A stretch of DNA of 9,427 nucleotides from Lachnospiraceae bacterium UBA7480 (GTDB lineage: Bacteria; Bacillota; Clostridia; Lachnospirales; Lachnospiraceae). Of the stretch, positions 1 to 6,107 are shown piece by piece (the stretch's first letter is position 1; the number at the start of each line of letters is the position of its first letter). A program made the position numbers and the translations under genes. The DNA lies in assembly GCA_002479655.1 (NCBI GenBank), contig DLOQ01000062.1, positions 12,059-21,485 on the forward strand. Direction: 5' to 3'. Under the pieces are notes generated by a model, which was given only the letters and a program-made list of their open reading frames with translations, searched no databases and was not told where the DNA came from.

Positions 1-261
1 CAAATCTATATAATTGTCTCCTCCACAAGAAGGATGCAAATCTATATGATAATAACCAATACAATACAGAAATGCTGCAACAGGTCCTATCAGACCGCCT
101 GCGTATAATCTTTTTTCGGAAACATTTTTCATGATTTCAATAACAGAATCAAAGCTTCCGTCTGATACATAATCCTTTTTATCATAATACAGTAACATAT
201 CGCCGCAGAACATTAAAAGTCCCGCAATTAATCCCGCAACTAAAGATATTATTAATCCCAC
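1..261 (-). CDS. DUF6796-like small membrane protein, 3' end cut by window
   Basis: The N-terminal 87 codons of a membrane protein that runs off the left edge. The start is taken as GTG at 261-259, because AGAGAGG (277-271) sits 9 nt upstream; the first in-frame ATG is codon 17 and would cut into the first membrane segment. Residues 1-25 are a hydrophobic glycine-rich helix ending in CGDMLLYYDKKDY, and a second hydrophobic stretch (about residues 60-75) contains GGLIGPVAAFLYCIGYY. The GD-M-LLY start followed by a G-x-(I/L)-GP-x-A-x-FLY helix resembles the DUF6796 family of uncharacterised multi-pass proteins; this is recognised by eye. Function is unknown. It has its own promoter in the 298-359 repeat and is probably transcribed separately from the beta-lactamase-type gene upstream. 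Confidence 0.6.
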   Translation of the reverse strand, partial: MGLIISLVAGLIAGLLMFCGDMLLYYDKKDYVSDGSFDSVIEIMKNVSEKRLYAGGLIGPVAAFLYCIGYYHIDLHPSCGGDNYIDL

Positions 262-297
262 TATATTTATCCTCTCTGAAATTTAGATTTAAAAGAT

Positions 298-359
298 TCA
301 AATTTATGGATTTTATTATACCATTTCGATTCTGCATTTTCCACTATAGAATAAAGGGA
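298..359. repeat. 62-bp direct repeat, copy 1 (promoter-bearing)
   Basis: This stretch matches 2811-2872 at 60 of 62 positions (differences at 321 and 354) in the same orientation, 2513 bp away. After 359 the copies slip by one base and then diverge. It carries a minus-strand promoter just upstream of the DUF6796-like gene. The identity extends well beyond the -35 and -10 boxes, which suggests a duplicated segment and not merely two promoters of the same class. Confidence 0.92.
315..343 (-). promoter_or_regulatory. Promoter of the DUF6796-like gene
   Basis: On the minus strand there is a -35-like TGGAAA (343-338), a 17-nt spacer and a perfect TATAAT (320-315). Transcription would begin near 308, leaving a leader of about 47 nt before the GTG at 261. 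The same arrangement recurs in repeat copy 2. Confidence 0.6.
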
Positions 360-363
360 GACA

Positions 364-390
364 GCGTAAATTTACTGTGAAAATTTACGC
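364..390. repeat. Perfect 10-bp inverted repeat between two minus-strand genes
   Basis: The arms GCGTAAATTT (364-373) and AAATTTACGC (381-390) pair perfectly around a 7-nt loop. It lies 69 nt beyond the stop of the beta-lactamase-type gene and 21 nt upstream of the -35 box of the next promoter. It could end the upstream transcript, but neither strand has a proper U-tract after it, so an operator is equally possible. It is outside the 62-bp repeat and absent near copy 2. Confidence 0.55.
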
Positions 391-458
391 TTATCAATAC
401 TCAAGAAATCATTAAACTTTTATGTCGATGTTATATAATTTATACAAATTTTCCTACT

Positions 459-1919
459 TCAACAATGTTTTCTGCCCACCACGGCTTTATATATTCCCGT
501 ACCGAACAATAAAACACAGGCAAACGTCAAAACAAAGAACAAGTCTTTCACAAAATACCATACCAGCCAGAGGGGAGAGCCCAATAGATAAGGCAACACA
601 AGGAGAAGACACGGGAATATGACGTGACGCATAATATCAATTGCAAGCAACCCTTTGGTTCCAGGTTTGTTTTTCCATTTTCTGATAGAGACAATGGGCG
701 CAATCGACACAAAAACAATCACAAGATAAATCAAGTCTATCAAAGCATGAAAGATGATGTACGCATGATCCGGCAGCGAAACTCTTTCCTCACCGAGCAG
801 CGGTAATATGATATTCCCCAACAGATTATTATCCACAAGATAATCATTCATATTGACAAGGACTATGATGCCTATTTCCTTTTCAGGAATCAGGAACATA
901 TTTGAGGTGTAATTCTCTACCAATCCTGCGTGATTAAGAAGAGGTTGACTATACTGCTTTGAATATCCCCAGCCCATACCGTAAAAATCCTGACCACTCT
1001 CATCCTGAGGAACATAGTCATAAAACATCTTGTCAATGCTGTCCCGACTGATGATATCCATACCGCCGTTTAAATACATCTGTAAATATTTTCCCATATC
1101 TGCGGCACTTGAGCTGATATATCCTGCCGGCACTGTTGAATACGGCGCCGAATCCCTTGACGGATTGCTCCCATCAGGATAATTGGGTTCTCCGGCAACA
1201 GGAATACCAAAATAATTACGATAACCGCTGATCAGACCATTCTCCCTGCCCTTCTCAAGCGAGGCAGCCGAGTGCTCCATGTTTAACGGCTGAAATATAT
1301 TCTGTTCCACATATTCTTCATAACTCATTCCACTGACTGCTTCCACGATCTTTCCCAACAGGCCATAGCCCACATTGGAATACCGATAAGTCCCCTTGCT
1401 TTCGGTGATTTTTGCATTGCCAAAATAATGATTGGTATCAAGCCCGCTTGTATGATTTAGCAGCTCTCTAACCGTAATCTCATCGCCCTCAGAAGGATCT
1501 TTTAGATACCCCGAACAATCGATATATCCGGAAATCGGTGCGTCCAGTTCAATTTTTCCCTGTTCAAAAAGCTGCATAACAGAAAGTGCAGTAAAGGATT
1601 TACTCATAGAACCAATAATAAACGGCGTATCAATGCTTTCACAATTACCATAAGTCTCCGCGAACAATACCTCATCTTTATCTACTACAATGACAGCCAT
1701 TCCCGGAACATGATATTCCTCAACATCCTTTGCTATTTGCGAGCTGATCGCCGCATAATCCATAGTATAATAGTCTATATCATCAGCTGCAATCGCATAG
1801 AACGGTTGCGACAAAAATACAAAAATGATACAAGATAAATATAAAATCGTTTTTTGAAATATAGTTTTCACATTGATACATTGTTTAGATTGTTTAGATT
1901 TTTCAATTATTGCTCCCAT
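459..1919 (-). CDS. Membrane-anchored serine beta-lactamase/penicillin-binding-like hydrolase
   Basis: A 486-residue protein of the class C beta-lactamase-like (PF00144) superfamily, whose members include beta-lactamases, D-Ala-D-Ala peptidases and esterases. It starts with a basic stretch and a hydrophobic helix (about 20-44) ending in a possible signal-peptidase site (AIA/AD). The catalytic motifs are visible: SxxK as S104-M-S-K107, YxN as Y180-S-N182, and H330-A-G332 in the KTG position. Residues 381-478 form three to four hydrophobic segments, so the catalytic domain should face outward with a membrane tail. The C-terminal membrane domain suggests a surface peptidase or esterase more than a secreted resistance enzyme; the substrate cannot be read from sequence. 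It is the last gene of the operon: the ATG is 7 nt after the NUDIX stop, and its short-spaced AAGGA overlaps that stop, so translation is probably coupled. A GTG at codon 17 is an alternative start. Confidence 0.88.
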   Translation of the reverse strand: MGAIIEKSKQSKQCINVKTIFQKTILYLSCIIFVFLSQPFYAIAADDIDYYTMDYAAISSQIAKDVEEYHVPGMAVIVVDKDEVLFAETYGNCESIDTPFIIGSMSKSFTALSVMQLFEQGKIELDAPISGYIDCSGYLKDPSEGDEITVRELLNHTSGLDTNHYFGNAKITESKGTYRYSNVGYGLLGKIVEAVSGMSYEEYVEQNIFQPLNMEHSAASLEKGRENGLISGYRNYFGIPVAGEPNYPDGSNPSRDSAPYSTVPAGYISSSAADMGKYLQMYLNGGMDIISRDSIDKMFYDYVPQDESGQDFYGMGWGYSKQYSQPLLNHAGLVENYTSNMFLIPEKEIGIIVLVNMNDYLVDNNLLGNIILPLLGEERVSLPDHAYIIFHALIDLIYLVIVFVSIAPIVSIRKWKNKPGTKGLLAIDIMRHVIFPCLLLVLPYLLGSPLWLVWYFVKDLFFVLTFACVLLFGTGIYKAVVGRKHC

Positions 1920-1926
1920 TTTTCCT

Positions 1927-2328
1927 TCATATTCCCCTCTTCAGTCTCTCAATCAATGTAACATCCGCCGGCAGCCACTCAACAGAATCTAATTCTTCCT
2001 TCGTCAGCCATTTTGCCGCTTCATGCTCTTTCAGAACCAGATCACCGGATATAACTTCTGCCCAAAAACAATCCATAGAAAGATGAAATGTGGAATAATC
2101 ATACTCAATCGTATCAACTAACTCCCCCACCTTTATTTCTGTATTGAGTTCTTCCATAATCTCTCTTTGAAGCGCTTCCTGTGGCGTCTCCCCTTCTTCT
2201 ATCTTTCCTCCCGGGAATTCCCAGCCGCCTTTAAAATCTCCGTATCCCCTTTGGGTTGCAAAAATAATCGGTTCTCCATTTTTATTTGTGTCCCTAATGA
2301 TAGCTGCTACTACATGTATCGTTTTCAT
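1927..2328 (-). CDS. NUDIX hydrolase, MutT-like (8-oxo-dGTP diphosphatase type)
   Basis: A 133-residue NUDIX pyrophosphohydrolase. The Nudix box G-x5-E-x7-RE-x2-EE is complete: G41, E47, R55-E56 and E59-E60, which would bind the divalent metal. The usual G after EE is N (EELNTEI). Just before the box is GGWEFPGGK, and the protein opens with KTIHVVAAII, as in MutT-type enzymes that clean up oxidised or non-canonical nucleotides. The length fits the family. The frame stays open upstream to an ATG at 2457, but that start has no ribosome site and would overlap the cupin gene; AAAAGGG just before the ATGATG at 2331-2326 supports the shorter form (2331 is equally possible). It is the middle gene of the cupin-NUDIX-hydrolase operon. 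The exact substrate is not predictable. Confidence 0.87.
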   Translation of the reverse strand: MKTIHVVAAIIRDTNKNGEPIIFATQRGYGDFKGGWEFPGGKIEEGETPQEALQREIMEELNTEIKVGELVDTIEYDYSTFHLSMDCFWAEVISGDLVLKEHEAAKWLTKEELDSVEWLPADVTLIERLKRGI

Positions 2329-2353
2329 CATACCCTTTTCTCTTATGATACTC

Positions 2354-2374
2354 AATAAGCTGTCTCTGCTTATT
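2354..2374 (-). repeat. Small intergenic hairpin between cupin and NUDIX genes
   Basis: Perfect 7-bp arms (2354-2360 and 2368-2374) enclose a 7-nt loop in the 67 nt between the cupin stop and the NUDIX start. No U-tract follows, so it is not a typical terminator. It may slow transcript decay or be chance in AT-rich sequence. Confidence 0.3.
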
Positions 2375-2395
2375 TGAACCTTTTCTGCAAAACGC

Positions 2396-2734
2396 CTATA
2401 ATATTCTCTTTCCGCCAAAAGCGTGAATGGTTCTCGTTCCTTTGGTAACTCTACCATGGTGAGGAATCCCCTTTGGTATCAAAAGTTCATCTCCGGAATG
2501 TAAAATATGCTCTTTTCCATCAAATATCTCTACATACTCTCCGGAAACGCAGAATACATATTCATCAAATTCATGAACATTTTCTTTTGAATTTCTATCT
2601 GAATAATACGTCCAAAAGCAAATTTGACTTCCATCTGCTCCTTCATAGTAATATCCATCTATGTCCGGCGTGTTTTGTTGGGAACTGTCAATGTGATTCA
2701 ATTGATTCTTCATAAAATCCGGAAACTCTTTCAT
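2396..2734 (-). CDS. Small single-domain cupin protein
   Basis: A 112-residue single-domain cupin. Motif 1 is recognisable as H54-E-F-x-E58 followed by G65; the second histidine of the classical HxH is replaced, so metal binding may rest on fewer ligands. Motif 2 is G81-DELLI-P87-x-G89-x2-H92-H93. The C-terminus HAFGGKR looks natural for such small cupins, so the gene appears intact. The start at 2734 (MKEFPDF) is chosen by resemblance to related proteins; an ATG four codons earlier at 2746 lies closer to the GGAAAGG site and is possible. It is the first gene of a three-gene operon. Small cupins bind sugars, metals or small metabolites or act as isomerases; nothing here fixes the ligand. Confidence 0.83.
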   Translation of the reverse strand: MKEFPDFMKNQLNHIDSSQQNTPDIDGYYYEGADGSQICFWTYYSDRNSKENVHEFDEYVFCVSGEYVEIFDGKEHILHSGDELLIPKGIPHHGRVTKGTRTIHAFGGKRIL

Positions 2735-2758
2735 AATGATAACCATGCCTTTCCGTAA

Positions 2759-2796
2759 CCTGCGAATTTTAATGCACTTTAATGCTATGACGCAGG
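2759..2796 (-). repeat. Leader inverted repeat upstream of the cupin gene
   Basis: Six-bp perfect arms CCTGCG (2759-2764) and CGCAGG (2791-2796) lie in the untranslated leader, with a 26-nt loop that holds two copies of GCATTAAA on the transcript strand. The structure ends about 6 nt before the GGAAAGG ribosome site. A regulatory role is possible but weakly supported. Confidence 0.3.
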
Positions 2797-2810
2797 CACA
2801 ATATTTGCAC

Positions 2811-2872
2811 TCAAATTTATGGATTTTATTATATCATTTCGATTCTGCATTTTCCACTATAGAATATAGGGA
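2811..2872. repeat. 62-bp direct repeat, copy 2 (promoter-bearing)
   Basis: Partner of 298-359 with 60 of 62 bases identical and the same orientation. Together the copies bracket the cupin-NUDIX-hydrolase operon. This copy supplies the operon's promoter. The bases just outside either copy differ completely. Confidence 0.92.
2828..2856 (-). promoter_or_regulatory. Promoter of the cupin-NUDIX-hydrolase operon
   Basis: Minus-strand TGGAAA (2856-2851), a 17-nt spacer and TATAAT (2833-2828), the same as in repeat copy 1. Initiation near 2821 would give a leader of about 75-85 nt. It is divergent from the MerR promoter about 75 bp away. Confidence 0.6.
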
Positions 2873-2931
2873 AGACATAAAGGACAACAGCTTCCGAAAT
2901 ATGATATACTCAAAAAAATTAAAATTTCCTA

Positions 2932-2962
2932 TTGACCCTCACGGAACGTCATAGATTAAAGT
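2932..2962 (+). promoter_or_regulatory. MerR-type promoter/operator with 19-bp spacer
   Basis: TTGACC (2932-2937) and TAAAGT (2957-2962) are separated by 19 bp, longer than the usual 17 and typical of promoters that MerR proteins distort and activate. The spacer carries CCTCACGGAACGTCAT, an imperfect dyad like operators of TipAL/Mta-type regulators. It sits directly before the MerR fragment, as expected for autoregulation. The regulator itself is truncated, so present control is doubtful. Confidence 0.55.
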
Positions 2963-2992
2963 AATTGTATCAAGAACAGGAGGACATCAGCT

Positions 2993-3445
2993 ATGAGGAC
3001 GGTAAAGGAAATATCGGATTTAACAGGTATCAGCGTACGCACACTTCACTACTATGATGAAATCGGATTGTTGAAGCCGACAGAGAAAAGTGAAGCGGGA
3101 TACCGGCTTTATGACGATAAGGCATTGGAAACATTACAACAGATTTTATTTCTCCGCCTTCTTTTTAATATGATTTCCAATGATCTCCGACACATCACTG
3201 ATCGTGATAAAAGCCTGCGCATCTATCTCTTCGATCAGCTGCTTGAGTTGATAGATCTCAAGACGGTTCAGTACGCAGTAGAGGATCACCTTTTTTCCGC
3301 TGATCAGACCTTCACCCTCCAAGATCGTCACGGTACGCCCCATCTTCTTATAGATCTCGTCGGCGATCCTGCGTCCCTCATTCGTCATGATCATGGCGGC
3401 TTTTGCCTGTTCCACACCTGTCTCCACAAAATCAATCACTTTTGA
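2993..3445 (+). pseudogene. Truncated MerR-family regulator, chimeric reading frame
   Basis: The first 55 codons (to about 3157) are a good MerR winged-helix DNA-binding domain: VKEISDLTGISVRTLHYYDE, then IGLLKP and GYRLYDD. TipAL-type relatives normally continue into a dimerisation helix and an effector domain (about 240-280 residues). Here the frame continues instead into the antisense of the YitT gene for about 95 codons, giving a 150-residue chimera. The break falls at or just after the YitT stop codon (3146-3148). The ribosome site AGGAGG (2978-2983, 9 nt spacing) and the promoter are intact, so a headless DNA-binding protein may still be made, but without the natural coiled coil it probably cannot dimerise. 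It was most likely a drug- or stress-responsive activator. Confidence 0.82.
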
Positions 3446-4012
3446 CGTGATAAAATACGTCAACAAGCTGTACATGGCGCGGTCAAATCCAAATAGAAAA
3501 CCGGCAATCGTATAGATTATAATATTGATGAGAAGAACCGTCTGCCCCACCGGAAGATTAAAACGACGGTTCAAAAAGATCGCCACGGTCTCCGTCCCGT
3601 CAAGGCAGCCGCCGGAGCGAATGACGAGTCCCACGCCTAATCCCAGAAACACTCCTCCGAAACAGACGGCAAGAAGATACTCCTGCGTCATATTCGTAAG
3701 CGGCGCAAAGATTTCCAGAAACCCCGAAAATGTCACCATGGCAACCGCAGATTTGACAATAAATTTGGCTCCCAACTTCCGCATACCGACGATCAGGAAC
3801 GGAATATTGAGCACTAAGGTCAGTATTCCCAAAGGGATCTTGCTAAGATTATTGATCATAATCGAGATTCCCACGATCCCTCCATCCAGGATCGTACACG
3901 GAACCAGAAATTCTTCAATGGAAAAAGCAGCGATCATCGCGCCTGCCACCAGCGTCACATAACTGAAGATCTCCTTCATATGTTCTTTCGATTTTACAAC
4001 ATTATCCGACAT
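3146..4012 (-). CDS. YitT-family membrane protein (DUF161 plus DUF2179)
   Basis: A 288-residue protein of the YitT family. The N-terminal two thirds hold about five to six hydrophobic segments (roughly 15-35, 55-77, 85-104, 112-132, 158-178), with the family signatures DGGIVGIS (43-50) and RSGGCLDGTE (132-141). From about 201 to the end is a soluble DUF2179 domain, probably cytoplasmic and possibly regulatory or ligand-binding. The start at 4012 is chosen because GGAGGT (4025-4020) is 7 nt upstream; longer forms from 4036 or 4018 would overlap or touch that site. Length is normal for the family. The transported substrate is not established. No terminator follows the stop, since the next sequence is the antisense of the MerR fragment, so the transcript probably runs on against MerR. 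Confidence 0.9.
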   Translation of the reverse strand: MSDNVVKSKEHMKEIFSYVTLVAGAMIAAFSIEEFLVPCTILDGGIVGISIMINNLSKIPLGILTLVLNIPFLIVGMRKLGAKFIVKSAVAMVTFSGFLEIFAPLTNMTQEYLLAVCFGGVFLGLGVGLVIRSGGCLDGTETVAIFLNRRFNLPVGQTVLLINIIIYTIAGFLFGFDRAMYSLLTYFITSKVIDFVETGVEQAKAAMIMTNEGRRIADEIYKKMGRTVTILEGEGLISGKKVILYCVLNRLEIYQLKQLIEEIDAQAFITISDVSEIIGNHIKKKAEK

Positions 4013-4031
4013 AAACATTACCTCCGATATC

Positions 4032-4060
4032 ATCATATCAATTCAAAACCTACCCGTCAA
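4032..4060 (-). promoter_or_regulatory. Promoter of the YitT-family gene
   Basis: Minus-strand TTGACG (4060-4055), a 17-nt spacer and TATGAT (4037-4032) lie directly after the chemoreceptor terminator's U-tract. Expected initiation near 4025 would place the GGAGGT ribosome site at the very 5' end of the message, a leader of only about 13 nt. Confidence 0.6.
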
Positions 4061-4062
4061 AC

Positions 4063-4099
4063 AAAAACGCCTGCGCTGTAAGTCAGCATAGACGCTTTT
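4063..4099 (-). terminator. Rho-independent terminator of the chemoreceptor gene
   Basis: On the minus-strand RNA, AAAAGCGUCUAUGCUG (from 4099) pairs through a 5-nt loop with the arm ending at 4063, with one A-C mismatch and a few G-U pairs. UUUUUGUUU follows. It begins 21 nt after the chemoreceptor stop and insulates it from the YitT gene. Confidence 0.8.
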
Positions 4100-4119
4100 G
4101 AACCATAAAGCTTATTGAT

Positions 4120-5850
4120 TTATAATTTAAATTTTCCGACCTCTGCATTTAATTGATCAACAATTTCCAGATTATTTTCGGCTTCCTTTCCGATATCAAC
4201 AAGGTTTCCCGTCAGCTCCACGGCAGTCTCCGTCACACTCATTATGCCTATTGCACATTCACCGACCGTTGTTTTTACCCCGTTCAGAGAGTCCTTGATC
4301 GCATTCATATTGCGCTTCAAGCGCTCGCTCTCCGCTGCAAACTGCTGCATCATACCATGCATGTCTCCGACATTATGCTGATAGCTTTCACTTGTTTCCA
4401 AAAGCTTTTCGTAACCCTGTATCGCAGTCTCATTCATAAACGTGATCATTTCTTCCGCCTCTGCCGCCAGCTCGTCTACCGTCTGGATCACCTCGGCAGT
4501 CACGTTCTGGATCTCCGTTGCGGATGCCGCAGAATCCGCCGCCAGCTTACCGATCTCACCTGCAACTACCGCAAAGCCCTTTCCTGCTTCCCCTGCTCTG
4601 GCTGCTTCAATGCTGGCATTTAATGACAGAAGATTTGTCGCATCAGTAATATTGATAATATTTTTCGTAAGGTCTTTGATTTTTTCTACATCTTTGGACT
4701 TTTCAATCTTGCTTTGGACAGATGCTGCCATATTGGCAACCTGAACCGCAGCATCCTGCTTTGCTTCCACTGCGCGGCTGTAAACCTCTGAGGCGTCATT
4801 TCTGATCCCATCGGAGGAAATCCTTCCTTTCTCAGCCTCCTCGTATATTTTTTCTATTGCCGTGAAGATCTGCTTAGTGGATTCATTCACCATTTCCAAG
4901 GAAGAGTTGGCTTGCTCTATGGACGCGCTCATTTCTTCCATGGCTGCGGATACATCCGTGATCCCCATTTCGGCATCCGACAGTTCGCTCGATGTTTTGC
5001 GTGAGGATTCCCTTAAACACGACGAGTTTTCAGCTATATTCAGCATAATGCTCCGTATATGCTGAAGCAGGTCGTTGACATTTTCCGCAATCATCTCCAT
5101 CTCGTCACCTGTATGAACATCCAATGTCTGTGTCAAATCGCCTTCATTATGTACCAGCTCATATATTTTGCCGTCTACCATGCGCAGCCTGTTTATGACT
5201 TTACTAACCAAAAGATTAAGGACGATCAAAGCGATGATCAGACTCACTGCCGAAATCTGGATCGCCTGCCACAATGCGGTATTCAAACGCTCTACCACTC
5301 TGGAAGCATCATAATCACAGCCTACAATCGCTATTATATTGCCGCTGCCGTCGACAAGCGGCATATATGCTGAGATCAAATGACCGTCATCCGTAGAATC
5401 AATATAATCCTGTACATACATCTCACCTTCAAAAACAGACTTCAGCTCCTGATATGACACCTCAAAGACGGAGCCATACTCATGACCGGATTTCGTGGTG
5501 TCCGCGTCAATGCCGTAGTACACATTTTTCTTGTCTGTATAAAGCGTATAAAGATATTTGATCCCGCAGTCATCCTTAATGCCGCACATGGCATTGAACA
5601 GCGCACTATACGCCTCACCTTTTCCGTTCTCTGCCGAGACCTCCATCAATTGGTCTATATCGATCGCCTTGGTAGAGATGATTGCCGCCATCTGCGCTTC
5701 TTCAACACCCATGGCGATCAGTCCTTCCTTTGTACGAAGATAAGAATTCATCCCCATGCTCACACACAGCAGTATGATCACTGCGCTCGCAGGCAATAGA
5801 ATCTTGATCCGGATACCGAGTCCTCTTGTTTTTCTTTTATTCATATCCAT
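4120..5850 (-). CDS. Methyl-accepting chemotaxis protein (transmembrane chemoreceptor)
   Basis: A 576-residue inner-membrane chemoreceptor, which would pass ligand binding outside the cell to CheA/CheW inside. The first membrane helix is about 14-32. The extracellular domain (about 35-190) has the size of a single Cache sensor, with [15 protein letters not shown] (99-113) and [21 protein letters not shown] (160-180, typical Cache strands). The second helix is about 195-216, a HAMP-like linker about 217-270, and the coiled-coil signalling domain follows. Its hairpin tip carries the conserved [15 protein letters not shown] (407-421) and [15 protein letters not shown] (423-437). There is no C-terminal methyltransferase-tethering pentapeptide. 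No other chemotaxis gene is nearby, so it is an orphan receptor implying motility genes elsewhere. It is transcribed alone, between the promoter at 5962-5989 and the terminator at 4063-4099. The ribosome site is weak (purine-rich GAGAG well upstream), so the start is less certain; the in-frame ATG at codon 3 is an alternative. Confidence 0.93.
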   Translation of the reverse strand: MDMNKRKTRGLGIRIKILLPASAVIILLCVSMGMNSYLRTKEGLIAMGVEEAQMAAIISTKAIDIDQLMEVSAENGKGEAYSALFNAMCGIKDDCGIKYLYTLYTDKKNVYYGIDADTTKSGHEYGSVFEVSYQELKSVFEGEMYVQDYIDSTDDGHLISAYMPLVDGSGNIIAIVGCDYDASRVVERLNTALWQAIQISAVSLIIALIVLNLLVSKVINRLRMVDGKIYELVHNEGDLTQTLDVHTGDEMEMIAENVNDLLQHIRSIMLNIAENSSCLRESSRKTSSELSDAEMGITDVSAAMEEMSASIEQANSSLEMVNESTKQIFTAIEKIYEEAEKGRISSDGIRNDASEVYSRAVEAKQDAAVQVANMAASVQSKIEKSKDVEKIKDLTKNIINITDATNLLSLNASIEAARAGEAGKGFAVVAGEIGKLAADSAASATEIQNVTAEVIQTVDELAAEAEEMITFMNETAIQGYEKLLETSESYQHNVGDMHGMMQQFAAESERLKRNMNAIKDSLNGVKTTVGECAIGIMSVTETAVELTGNLVDIGKEAENNLEIVDQLNAEVGKFKL

Positions 5851-5961
5851 ATTTTTATTTTTCTCTCTTTCTGCCTCTTTTTTCTATCCGGAGTGTATCT
5901 TCTTTTAACTATTTATCTGACGATGAAGGATTCATTGCAGAAGTGTGTAGCATCCTATATT

Positions 5962-5989
5962 ATTGTATCACAAATGACGGAGATATCAA
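5962..5989 (-). promoter_or_regulatory. Promoter of the chemoreceptor gene
   Basis: Minus-strand TTGATA (5989-5984), a 16-nt spacer and TACAAT (5967-5962). Initiation near 5955 leaves a leader of about 105 nt. This sigma-A-like form differs from the flagellar sigma-28 promoters that drive many chemoreceptors. Confidence 0.55.
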
Positions 5990-6021
5990 TTACTAAAAAC
6001 TAATTCTGGCTGATCAAGATT

Positions 6022-6052
6022 ATGGCAGATAGTCTATATGATTATCTGCCAT
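6022..6052. repeat. Perfect 10-bp inverted repeat at the edge of the restriction-modification cluster
   Basis: ATGGCAGATA (6022-6031) and TATCTGCCAT (6043-6052) pair perfectly around an 11-nt loop. It lies 55 nt after the HNH gene stop, so it may terminate the cluster's transcript, though no U-tract follows on the minus strand. It also lies about 30 bp upstream of the chemoreceptor -35 box and could be an operator. Confidence 0.55.
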
Positions 6053-6107
6053 TTAAAATAATCGATGAAAAAAATGGATCACAAGCCGAAAAACATTCAT
6101 CAAGCTG

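Noticed and set aside
298..359. The 62-bp repeat as a miniature transposon or CRISPR repeat
   Set aside because: There are only two copies, no terminal inverted repeats, no target-site duplication and no regular spacing.
422..806. Two short plus-strand open frames opposite the end of the serine hydrolase gene
   Set aside because: No ribosome sites and no recognisable domains; they lie antisense to a gene with intact catalytic motifs.
2329..2457. Open extension of the NUDIX frame adding about 43 N-terminal residues
   Set aside because: The ATG at 2457 has no ribosome site, the extension overlaps the cupin 3' end, and a MutT-like start with AAAAGGG lies at 2331-2326.
2736..2954. 72-codon plus-strand frame through the divergent promoter region
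   Set aside because: It crosses the promoter repeat and leader, has no ribosome site, and its translation resembles nothing.
3525..3962. 145-codon open frame on the plus strand opposite YitT
   Set aside because: Low-complexity proline/threonine/arginine-rich translation, no ribosome site, and antisense to a clear family gene.
4013..4036. Longer YitT start at 4036
   Set aside because: It would place the GGAGGT ribosome site inside the coding region and overlap the predicted -10 box.
4153..5799. Several plus-strand open frames opposite the chemoreceptor gene
   Set aside because: All are shadows of the chemoreceptor codons, without ribosome sites or recognisable domains.
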